A DNA stretch of 64,000 nucleotides. Origin: Amycolatopsis sp. DSM 110486 (GTDB lineage Bacteria > Actinomycetota > Actinomycetes > Mycobacteriales > Pseudonocardiaceae). A program made the position numbers and the translations under genes. Where the stretch lies: contig NZ_CP080519.1 of the NCBI RefSeq assembly GCF_019468465.1, forward strand, positions 2,371,001 through 2,435,000, read 5' to 3'. Under the pieces are notes generated by a model. The model was given only the letters and a program-made list of their open reading frames with translations, made no database searches and was not told the DNA's origin. Below, piece by piece: positions 8,839 to 15,588 of this stretch (the first letter of the stretch is position 1; each line of letters starts with the position of its first letter).

Positions 8839-10271
8839 GGCTCGGACTCGACGGTCTCGGCTGGCTCGGGTTTCTCCGTCGGCCCGTACGGGGTGTCGAT
8901 GTCGGCGAACCCGCCTGCCCGGCGGAAGCGCCTGCTCATCGAGCGGAGCACCATGATCGTCGTGACGCCGAGTGCCAGGTAGAGAACGATCACGGCGATG
9001 AAGGTGATCCAGACACCGGCGTTCCCGGTCGCCGCGGCCTCGACCTTCATCAGGTTGTAGACGATCCACGGCTGGCGGCCGACCTCGGTGACCACCCAGC
9101 CGGCCTCCATCGTGACGACCGCGAGCACTCCCGAGCACGCCGCGGCGCGCAGGAACCACTTGCCCGTCGGCGCGCGCCGCCGGATCAACCAGATCGCGGC
9201 GTACCAGAGGGACAGCAGCAACAACAGCGAGCCGAGACCGACCATCACGTCCCAGGCGAGGTGGACGACGTTGGCCTCCAGGATCGTCGGACGGGTGTCG
9301 GCCGGCACGCTGTCGAGGCCTTGGACGACGGTCGACCGGCCGGTGCTCGGGTCGGACAGCCACGACGCCATGCCGGGGATCGGGATGCCGCCGGTGACCG
9401 TGCCGTCCGCATTGAGGTGGCCCAGCAGTGTCTCGGGAACGTCCGAGCTGGTCGTCGGCACCAGTTCGATGGCGGCGAACTTGACCGGTTGGTTGTCATA
9501 CACCCAGCGCGCCAGGGTGTCGCCCACGCCGATCTGGATCGGTGTCGCCACCGCGGCGACGCTGAAGGGGATGGCGAACCCGAGCTTGTGGTAGCGATCG
9601 ACCCGGCCGCGCAGCATGCCGACCGCGTAGACCGACGAGATCAGGAATCCGCCGACCAGATAGGCGGCGACGACCATGTGCGCGGCCTGCAGCGGCATCG
9701 CGTCGTTGAAAATCACCGCGAGCGGGTCGACGTCGACGATCTCGCCCTGCGCGTTCGCCGTGAACCCGGACGGGGCGTTCATCCAGGCGTTCGCCGCCAC
9801 CACGGAGACCGAGCCGAACACCCCGGCGAGGACGATCGGCACGCCGGTCCAGAAGTGCGTCCACGGTTTCAGCCGGCGCCAGCCGAAGATGTAGATCGCG
9901 ACGAAGATCGCCTCGGTGAAAAAGAACAGCCCCTCGAACGCGAACGGCACGCCGAAGGCCTCGCCCCAGGTCCCCATGAAGTGCGGCCAGAGCAGCCCGA
10001 ACTCGAAACTCAGCACGGTCCCGGTCACCGCGCCCACCGCGAACGTCACGGCCATGTACTTCGACCACCGCTGTGCGAGCACCAACGCGGCACGGTCGTC
10101 CTTCCGTAACGCCCGGTAGTTCGCGATCAGCACCATGAACGCCCACGACACACCGAGCGGGACCAGGATGATGTGGAAAGCAAGGGTGAACGCCATCTGC
10201 GAACGCGCCCACGGGACCGGGTTCACGGCAGCCATGGTCGCCAGGCCAGTCAACGTCTCGCCCACAATCAC
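8835..10271 (-). CDS. cydA: cytochrome bd oxidase subunit I
   Basis: 478 residues. GTG 10271 is chosen for the GGAGG about five bases upstream; ATG 10235 is the alternative. The protein carries the haem b, b595 and d sites and oxidises quinol to reduce oxygen to water. Visible are SQMAFTLAFHIILVPLGVSWA with a haem-ligand histidine, the conserved GEAFGVPFAFEGLFFFTEA and the quinol-site VTEVGRQPWIVYNLM. About nine membrane helices are predicted. The periplasmic Q-loop looks of the short type. Expression is expected to rise at low oxygen or when the bc1-aa3 branch is blocked; I found no clear Rex-type operator upstream. Confidence 0.93.
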   Translation of the reverse strand: MIVGETLTGLATMAAVNPVPWARSQMAFTLAFHIILVPLGVSWAFMVLIANYRALRKDDRAALVLAQRWSKYMAVTFAVGAVTGTVLSFEFGLLWPHFMGTWGEAFGVPFAFEGLFFFTEAIFVAIYIFGWRRLKPWTHFWTGVPIVLAGVFGSVSVVAANAWMNAPSGFTANAQGEIVDVDPLAVIFNDAMPLQAAHMVVAAYLVGGFLISSVYAVGMLRGRVDRYHKLGFAIPFSVAAVATPIQIGVGDTLARWVYDNQPVKFAAIELVPTTSSDVPETLLGHLNADGTVTGGIPIPGMASWLSDPSTGRSTVVQGLDSVPADTRPTILEANVVHLAWDVMVGLGSLLLLLSLWYAAIWLIRRRAPTGKWFLRAAACSGVLAVVTMEAGWVVTEVGRQPWIVYNLMKVEAAATGNAGVWITFIAVIVLYLALGVTTIMVLRSMSRRFRRAGGFADIDTPYGPTEKPEPAETVESEP

Positions 10272-10574
10272 CCCTGCCTCCCTGTGCACGGCCGCCGCCG
10301 CTCGGAGAGTTCGCCGATTGGGGCGCTGGCCCGACCCTCTCCGGTCCCGATCCCGACGGGCATCACCCAGCACGGATGACGTCGGCCGCCGATCGGACTG
10401 CGCCCGCACCGCCGCCACCCGACGATCGTGCCGTTGTCGTTGACCACCGCGAGCTCGCGTTCCAGTACTGCCGCGGCGCAACCTGCGGCGCACCAGTTCT
10501 CGCCGGTTTGAGCGGCGCCGCCTACGCAGGCCCACGACAAGTGAAGCCAAAACTGGTACAAGCGGCTCTGTCCC
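10272..10574 (-). promoter_or_regulatory. cydAB upstream region
   Basis: About 300 bases between an upstream hairpin and cydA. The cydA promoter must lie here if that hairpin is a terminator. An open minus-strand frame (10268-10561, 97 codons, TTG start without ribosome binding site) runs through it and ends in a GTGA overlap with cydA. It contains WCAAGC and has high third-position GC, but I recognise no family, so I do not call it a gene. Confidence 0.4.
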
Positions 10575-10608
10575 CTGCACCTGTTGCAGGACGTCGCAAC
10601 AGGTGCAG
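10575..10608 (-). terminator. perfect inverted repeat, probable terminator
   Basis: CTGCACCTGTTGC (10575-10587) pairs perfectly with 10596-10608 across an eight-base loop. It sits just past the 3' end of the broken minus-strand gene at 10641-10980 and before the cydA upstream region, fitting a terminator of that former transcription unit. A protein-binding operator is the alternative. Confidence 0.6.
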
Positions 10609-10640
10609 ATCAAGGAGAATCGTCGCCCGCTGGAAGCGTT

Positions 10641-10980
10641 TCACAGATGAGTCGGACTTCTTGCCACCGTAGTAGGTGAAGTTGTACCTGGAGTTCGGCG
10701 GATCACAGCTTCGCCGGCCGTCGTAGTTGTGTCCCTCGTACAAGCAGAAGTTCCATGGCGATCAATTCCGCTGCGAGCCGGCTGCCTTGTCCAGGCCCGG
10801 GTTGGCGAGGTTCGGCGACCCGGTCGTCAAGAATGCCATCGCCCGGCGCCGTCGCAGCCATCGAAAAGGCAGTAGTAGCCCGCAGAGCAGTCTTCCCAGC
10901 CGCCCGCCTGACCGGCCGCAACGCTGCCGGCGCAGCAGTAAGCCGAGCGCAGGCAGGGCGCAGAGGGCAGTGTTGGACAT
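10641..10980 (-). pseudogene. frameshifted secreted peptidase-inhibitor-like (I36-type) gene
   Basis: No single frame gives the protein, but pieces in order do. ATG 10980 (after GAAGGGG) starts MSNTALCALPALGLLL, a possible signal peptide. The next frame gives AAGQAGGWEDCSAGYYCLFDG and GCDGAGRWH. Then the first frame resumes with FLTTGSPNLANPGLDKAAGSQ, an in-frame TGA, and SPWNFCLYEGHNYDGRRSC followed by NFTYYGGKKSDSSVKRF. The paired C-x-G-Y-x-C-L-F and F-C-L-Y-E units with Gly/Asn-rich loops match the small secreted inhibitor family I36 of actinomycetes. At least two frame changes and one stop point to a pseudogene, unless the read has indels. The exact 3' end is uncertain. Confidence 0.55.
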
Positions 10981-11057
10981 GGGTGTCCCCTTCGATGAAT
11001 TGCAAAATTTTGGTTTGAAATGATTAGGCGATAGCACAGGTCCTCGAGCAGGACCTA

Positions 11058-11369
11058 CTACTCTTGCCGTCTGGTCATGCCCGGGGCAGAGGCAGCCTCG
11101 CGGACCTGCTTCCATGACTGGCAGCGATCGCACCAGGCGAAGCCGGCGGCAGCGCCAGGAGCGGCCGCCAGGTCGTCGAGAGTATTCTCGCCTGCGTCGA
11201 TGATCGGGCTGCGATGACCGCCGCATACTCGCTGCGCGGCCGCGACCAGCCTACCGCGTCCACGCCCATCACCCGGGAAGAAGTGTCGGCCTGCCACCAA
11301 GCGCGCCAATTCGTGTTCACCGCCGACGAAGTTCTCGATCGCATCGACGAGGTTGGCGACCTTCTTCAA
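11058..11369 (-). CDS. small hypothetical protein, coupled second gene
   Basis: 103 residues from a TTG start that overlaps the stop of the preceding small frame (TTGA), with AAGGAGAGG three bases ahead. It begins LKKVANLVDAIENFVGG and ends with a WCDRCQSWK motif that could bind metal but has only one CxxC. Third-position GC is clearly above chance (about 70 percent by eye). No family recognised. The exact overlap plus good ribosome binding site are the main reasons to list it; it may also be a relic, as the surroundings are decayed. Confidence 0.35.
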   Translation of the reverse strand: MKKVANLVDAIENFVGGEHELARLVAGRHFFPGDGRGRGRLVAAAQRVCGGHRSPIIDAGENTLDDLAAAPGAAAGFAWCDRCQSWKQVREAASAPGMTRRQE

Positions 11370-11629
11370 CCTCTCCTTGGCACCACCGCGCCATTGTCGG
11401 AGCGATAGTCGCACACTTGGCCCACGCGCTCGAAGGCAAGGCCCAGGCGGCATACCCATGTCGCGGCCGTCTGGAGCGGCGACTTCTCCATGGGCTCCAA
11501 ACCCGCCGGGACGACGCCTCCACTGCCGGCAACACACCAGCCGAGGGCGATCTCCGGGGTGCACGCGCACGAGAACCCCAGGATCCAGTAGGAACTCCAC
11601 CAGCTGGCCCGGTTCCGTCCAAACACCAC
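11366..11629 (-). CDS. small hypothetical protein, first gene of coupled pair
   Basis: 87 residues from GTG 11629 (a GTG pair; no strong ribosome binding site). The protein starts VVFGRNRASWWSSYWILGF and ends VGQVCDYRSDNGAVVPRRG, rich in Trp and Cys, with strong third-position G/C. An in-frame stop lies about 15 codons upstream, so it cannot be much longer. It is read away from lsr2 across about 150 bases that probably hold divergent promoters. Function unknown. Confidence 0.35.
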   Translation of the reverse strand: MVFGRNRASWWSSYWILGFSCACTPEIALGWCVAGSGGVVPAGLEPMEKSPLQTAATWVCRLGLAFERVGQVCDYRSDNGAVVPRRG

Positions 11630-11778
11630 GAAGTTCGCACAGACGGGAAACAGTCCGTCATTTCCTCAATGCAACCGCGCCGAAATGGCCAGAAATATTT
11701 GGTGATATGATCCCGCCCAGTCACAGCCTTCGTGCGCCTGGTCACGGTCAGCATGCACGCCAATTTCAAGGAGCACTC

Positions 11779-12189
11779 ATGGCCCAGAAGGTTCTCGTCG
11801 AAATGCTGGACGACATCGACGGCAGCCCGGCCACCCAGACAGTCCCCTTCGGACTCGACGGTGTCAGCTACGAGATCGACCTGTCCGACGACAACGCCGC
11901 CGCCCTGCGCGACGAGCTCGCGCGCTACATCGGCGTGGGCCGCAAGACCGGTGGCCGCAAGGTGCGCGTCGCCGCGGGGCAGCCGACCGCGGCCACCCCG
12001 GCCGACCGCGAGCGCTCGCGCACGATCCGCGCGTGGGCCAACGAAAACGGCTACCAGATCTCCGAGCGCGGCCGCATCCCGTCCGACGTCGTGAACGCCT
12101 ACGAGCAGGCCGAGCTCGAAGCCGCCAAGCCCTCCGCGCCGGCCCGCAAGCGCCCGGCGCGCAAGAAGGTCGCCGCCGCCAAGAAGTAG
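11779..12189 (+). CDS. lsr2: Lsr2 nucleoid-associated protein, xenogeneic silencer
   Basis: 136 residues; ATG 11779 has AAGGAG six bases ahead. It begins MAQKVLVEMLDDIDGS and carries the dimerisation domain (VSYEIDLSDDNAAALRDEL) followed by a DNA-binding domain with IRAWANENGYQISERGRIP, whose RGR is the AT-hook-like minor-groove element. The Ala/Lys-rich tail (about 115-136) is a common extension. Lsr2 binds and bridges AT-rich, often foreign, DNA and silences it. Actinomycetes often have two copies; this one sits within a decayed region, so it may be either the core or an accessory copy. Confidence 0.92.
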   Translation: MAQKVLVEMLDDIDGSPATQTVPFGLDGVSYEIDLSDDNAAALRDELARYIGVGRKTGGRKVRVAAGQPTAATPADRERSRTIRAWANENGYQISERGRIPSDVVNAYEQAELEAAKPSAPARKRPARKKVAAAKK

Positions 12190-12219
12190 CACCGCGAGCC
12201 TGCTGACCGAGCTGCCGGC

Positions 12220-12251
12220 TCGTTGACAACGGACCCCCCGTTCGTCAACGA
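12220..12251 (+). terminator. hairpin after lsr2
   Basis: TCGTTGAC-AACGG pairs with CCGTT-c-GTCAACGA around an ACCCC loop, giving 13 base pairs with one bulged C. It lies 30 bases after the lsr2 stop and before the polymerase relic. Confidence 0.7.
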
Positions 12252-12270
12252 ACCGACACCGGCCGGACGC

Positions 12271-12523
12271 GCCGTCACCCATCGCCAACGACCCGCCACC
12301 GCCGAGGGATCACGTGCCTCAACCTCAAAGACGAAACCGGCATGACCAACGTGATCGCCTTGGTCGAGCTGTTTCACCGGAGCAGGAGGGTTCTGCAGAA
12401 CCATGCCGCCGTCGTCGTCCGCGGTATCGCCCAATCGACCAGGGCACCGTGTCCCTCGTGGCTAACCAGGTCACGCCGCTCGATCTGAAGGCTCTGACGA
12501 TGAAGTCCAGGGGCTTTCGGTAA
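12271..12523 (+). pseudogene. 3' relic of a DnaE2-type error-prone DNA polymerase gene
   Basis: Three frames read in order give the C-terminal end of DnaE2: AVTHRQRPATAEG, then CLNLKDETGMTNVIALVE, HRSRRVLQNHAAVVVRGIAQ, then GTVSLVANQVTPLDLKAL and KSRGFR followed by TAA. Intact family members end with the same OB-fold pattern (HRQRPATA-x-G-V-x-F-x-N-L-E-D-E-T-G-M-x-N-V and a final KSRDFR). Only about 80 residues of an expected 1,000 or more remain, with two frame changes and no start. There is no imuA/imuB nearby. It is clearly non-functional, a trace of rearrangement. Confidence 0.7.
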
Positions 12524-12567
12524 GCCGGCAATTGGGTGGCGAGACTTGGCACACAGTGTGAAGGCTC

Positions 12568-13665
12568 TCAGCCCGGCGGGGTGGCGGCGGTCCCGGTCTC
12601 CTCGACCGGGGTGATGGTCTCTCGTGGTTTCTTGCCACCCTTACGTTTGTCCGCGCGCCACCACAGCACATTGCCCCAGGAGAAGAAGATCACGAGCGCG
12701 GCACAGACCACGACGTAGATTCCGAGGACGATGAGCGGCAGCGTGATGCTGTTGCCGTGGAAATACAGCGTGTTGCGGACCAGGTAGAGGCCATTTCTCG
12801 GCGGCAGCACGACCCCGATGTCCTGCCAGAACGGCGGCAGGTACGCAACCCCGTTGCCGCCGCCGGTTGAGGGATTGCCGAAGAAGACGACGATGACGAC
12901 CGTCACCAGCGTGCCGAGCGGACCTATCAGACTCTGCAACGTCGCAGCGAGTAGCGCGACCGCGAAACAGATCAACGCGAACTCCGGCCACAGCTTCCAG
13001 AAGTTGCTGCCCACATCGGGATAAGCCCGCAGGATCGGGCCGGCGATCAGGTCGACGACCAGACCGACGACGATCGAGTAGCCGAGCAGTACCGTGACGC
13101 GGCGGTGGGCCGCCGCCGTCTTGGTGCGTTGCATCGCAAACGTGGACCCGAGGTAGCCGGCCACCAGCAGAACGAACAGGGCCAGGCCGGGAACAACCCC
13201 CTCCGGGTCCTCCGGCGGGAGCATGTTGATCGGCTTCGCTTGCAGCTTCACACCCTCCTGCCGGGCAGCCTCCAGGTATGCCTGCGGCATCACGAACGGA
13301 GCCCACAGGCTCGCCGCGACGTTGATGATCAACGTGTTGGTTTGCGGGACAAATCCGCCGTAGATCTCGGCGTTATTCGCCGCGTTCTCCAGGTCGGCCT
13401 CGTTCGCGTACTGGTGGATGTCCAGGCTGACATTCTTCTGCACGTCCGTGGTCAACGATGACGACCCCGTGACCCCCCAAGGCACGTTGTGAGCGACGAC
13501 CCCATGGTTCGCCGAAATGTAGGTCGTCGCCATGATCGTCGCCAAGACGAGGGCGATGAGGAGGCCGATCAACAACCGTCCCCACTGCGGTGCCTTCGAG
13601 TCCTTGACTTCGTCTGATTTCCCGTCCGCCTGCGGGCCGACCCCATCCGGCTGCTCCGACGCCAC
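12568..13665 (-). CDS. ABC-2/YhgE-like multi-pass membrane protein
   Basis: 365 residues from GTG 13665 with GGAGG ten bases ahead. A cytoplasmic N-terminus of about 28 residues is followed by one helix (GRLLIGLLIALVLATIMATTY). A periplasmic domain of about 120 residues comes next, then five hydrophobic segments (about 155-175, 190-212, 225-265, 315-340). The one-helix, large-ectodomain, multi-helix layout resembles YhgE/Pip and DUF3533-type relatives of ABC-2 permeases. No ATPase gene is adjacent. The tail is basic (RADKRKGGKK). Substrate unknown. Confidence 0.6.
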   Translation of the reverse strand: MASEQPDGVGPQADGKSDEVKDSKAPQWGRLLIGLLIALVLATIMATTYISANHGVVAHNVPWGVTGSSSLTTDVQKNVSLDIHQYANEADLENAANNAEIYGGFVPQTNTLIINVAASLWAPFVMPQAYLEAARQEGVKLQAKPINMLPPEDPEGVVPGLALFVLLVAGYLGSTFAMQRTKTAAAHRRVTVLLGYSIVVGLVVDLIAGPILRAYPDVGSNFWKLWPEFALICFAVALLAATLQSLIGPLGTLVTVVIVVFFGNPSTGGGNGVAYLPPFWQDIGVVLPPRNGLYLVRNTLYFHGNSITLPLIVLGIYVVVCAALVIFFSWGNVLWWRADKRKGGKKPRETITPVEETGTAATPPG

Positions 13666-13993
13666 CAGCTTGCCTCCTCCCGAGGTGAACGACTCCGGCC
13701 TGCGTCGTCGGTCGGCTCAAACAGACCGGGTAGCGCGGATGGGCTGACCGCCGGCGTGGGTGAGACGTAGTCCCTCGTGTATCGGAGCCGGTCTCGTCGC
13801 AATGAGAATCACCTGATGAAGGTGAGCCGGGCGCCCACGTCGCCCTCCGTGAACGGCGAGGTTCAGAGGGTTTGACAGCTGAATGACAGTGGGGGTGACA
13901 GCCCTTCCCTCACCGGCAAGTCCTCTCACCCGGTCGACAGCGTGGCAGCGAGACCAACGTGACGAGGGCCGGCGCCGGACAGGCATACAGGGT
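13666..13993. other. intergenic stretch without a recognisable gene
   Basis: Only short arginine-rich frames are present, with the look of noncoding shadows. It separates the SpdB-like relic from the membrane protein gene, and presumably holds the latter's promoter. Confidence 0.5.
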
Positions 13994-14732
13994 TCATTGC
14001 GCCTCCGGCAGCACCACCTCGGAACGCACTGTCGCGCAGAGCGACCGCGCGGCCGTAGCCCCCACCCCAACTGCTTTCGCAACGTCTCCGTAGAAATTGG
14101 ACGCCGGTGCGTTGTCCAATGCTCGGCGTTCAGGACGCGGGCTTAGTTCCAGCTTTGCGTCATCAGGCTGAACACGGTGAAGTGACTTTGCGCCGCTTGA
14201 CACGCTTGGGGCAACAGCCGTTTCAATCGGCGGTTTCGGCGTGTGCACGGCAGGCACCTCGGCGGCAGCGGTGGTGGTCCCCGTCTGGCGCGATGATCGC
14301 AGCCTCGACTTTCGTCTTCGCCCATTCCTCGACGTCCTGGAGGCCCCCAAGCAAGCCCGGGCCCACTTCCGCCCAGCCGATGAGCAGCAGTGGTCCGACC
14401 GCGTCGAATGCCGCCTTGTCCCCTTGACCCGAGCAGACGGGATCGGCGACGTTCAGCGCACGGGTCACAGCGCTGGCCGCGAGCAGCAAACGCCGGGCTG
14501 GCTGCACAACACGGTCGGGAGCACTGTGAAGAGCGAGGTGCCGGGTGCCCACCAGCAACCCGAGGACCGTCAGGTCGACCGCCGGAGCAACGAGTGGAGC
14601 GACGTACGAGGGGACTCCGATCCGAAGAGCCAACGCCAGGACGTTTCCGAAGCCGAAAAGAAAAGTCAGCCCGATCACGATGCCCATCACCGTGGTCACG
14701 AACCCGGTCACGCCCGACGACGTGCCCATCAT
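13994..14732 (-). pseudogene. frameshifted SpdB/DUF2637-like transfer protein
   Basis: Starts at ATG ATG (14732/14729) after GGGAGG. The first frame encodes four membrane helices, including FGNVLALALRIGVPSYVAPL, APAVDLTVLGLLVGTRH and LLIGWAEVGPGLLG. That resembles the membrane proteins (DUF2637, SpdB-type) of actinomycete conjugative elements. That frame runs into an arginine-rich tail and stops at 14223. The next frame, entered near a GGGG run at about 14315, continues sensibly: TGTTTAAAEVPAVHTPKPP and later SNFYGDVAKAVGVGATAARSL, which looks like a winged-helix end of such proteins, stopping at 13994. A one-base frameshift therefore splits the gene, or the read has an error there. Its position at the 3' side of a tRNA gene fits a relic integrative element. 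Confidence 0.55.
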
Positions 14733-14821
14733 GGCCTCCCGCGCATCGACGAGAGGTCGTATGTGTCTTCGATGACCAGTGTGCCGGTCAGAGGGGGTTC
14801 ACCACGTGATGATGGTCTGCG

Positions 14822-14898
14822 TGGTGCCCCCGACGGGGTTCGAACCCGCACTGGGTCGATTTTAAGTCGACTGCCTCTGCCAATTGGGCTACGGGGGC
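14822..14898 (-). tRNA. tRNA with UAA anticodon in a type I (short variable arm) body
   Basis: A full cloverleaf folds: seven-pair acceptor (GCCCCCG / CGGGGGC), D arm GCCC-AATTGGCAG-AGGC, anticodon stem GTCGA/TCGAC with loop CTTAAAA, five-base variable loop CCAGT, T arm GCGGG-TTCGAAC-CCCGT, discriminator A and encoded CCA (14824-14822). The loop places UAA at the anticodon, which reads the leucine codon UUA. Bacterial leucine tRNAs have a long variable arm; this one has a short one. It is therefore either an unusual leucine-codon tRNA, a tRNA charged with another amino acid, or a decayed gene. All stems pair except C-A at the inner D stem, so it looks functional. Confidence 0.8.
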
Positions 14899-14929
14899 AC
14901 GAACACCTTAGCGGGACCCCCGCGGCCCG

Positions 14930-15538
14930 TCAGATGCGCGGCGTGTGATCCGCCACAGCGGACGCCGGCGACAGCCCCGAAGCGCCCGATGGCGACAGCG
15001 CGTCCATCAGCAGGTCCAGATACCGCCGCCACCCCTCCGAAGCGCCGGCGGGGAACGACGGCAACGTCCCCACCAGCATCAACACCAGCCGCGGGACGTC
15101 GTCCGCCACCAGGTCCGCGCGGAACACGCCCGAGGCCTGGCCGGCGGCCACCAGGGCAGCCACCGGCGAGAAGAAGCGCCAAGCCAGATCCATCGTCAAC
15201 GCACCCACGTTGTTGGCCGCGGCGAACAGCGGCTGCTCAACCGCCGCCAAACCCACCGCGGCTTCCAACGCGAGATAAACACCGTCGCGCGGAGCCGCGG
15301 AAGCAGCCCGCGACAGCACCGGCACGATCACCTCGTCGAACCGCGCCTCCAGCACCGCCCGCACCAGGTCCTGCTTGTGCGGGAACCGCCGGTACAACGT
15401 CGCGACCCCGACGCCGGCCGCGGCGGCGATCTCCTCCATCGGCACGGTGACGCCGCCGGCGGCGAAGACCGAGTAGGCCGCGTCGACGATGCGGCGGGCG
15501 TTGCGGGCGGCGTCAGCACGCAGCGGCTGCGGGGGCAT
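14930..15538 (-). CDS. TetR-family repressor
   Basis: 202 residues. The N-terminal helix-turn-helix is clear: RRIVDAAYSVFAAGG, then MEEIAAAAGVGVATLYRRFPHK (about 35-56). The remaining helical part is the ligand-binding and dimer domain. It is divergent from the multicopper oxidase gene across 50 bases that contain a near-perfect palindrome, so it most likely represses both. The inducer is unknown; a phenolic compound or copper stress would fit the neighbour. Confidence 0.88.
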   Translation of the reverse strand: MPPQPLRADAARNARRIVDAAYSVFAAGGVTVPMEEIAAAAGVGVATLYRRFPHKQDLVRAVLEARFDEVIVPVLSRAASAAPRDGVYLALEAAVGLAAVEQPLFAAANNVGALTMDLAWRFFSPVAALVAAGQASGVFRADLVADDVPRLVLMLVGTLPSFPAGASEGWRRYLDLLMDALSPSGASGLSPASAVADHTPRI

Positions 15539-15549
15539 GCCCTACACTA

Positions 15550-15575
15550 CCAACTGATAGCTCACTATCACTTGG
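15550..15575. promoter_or_regulatory. palindromic operator between TetR gene and multicopper oxidase
   Basis: CCAACTGATAG-CTCA-CTATCACTTGG: ten of eleven positions per arm are symmetric, with a perfect TGATAG/CTATCA core. It lies 13 bases before the oxidase ATG and 11 before the repressor start, so a bound repressor would cover both starts or promoters. Confidence 0.75.
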
Positions 15576-15588
15576 ACAGGAACCTCCC

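Noticed and set aside
10268..10561. A Cys-containing 97-codon gene before cydA
   Set aside because: TTG start without ribosome binding site directly after a hairpin, and no family; kept only as a low-interest finding.
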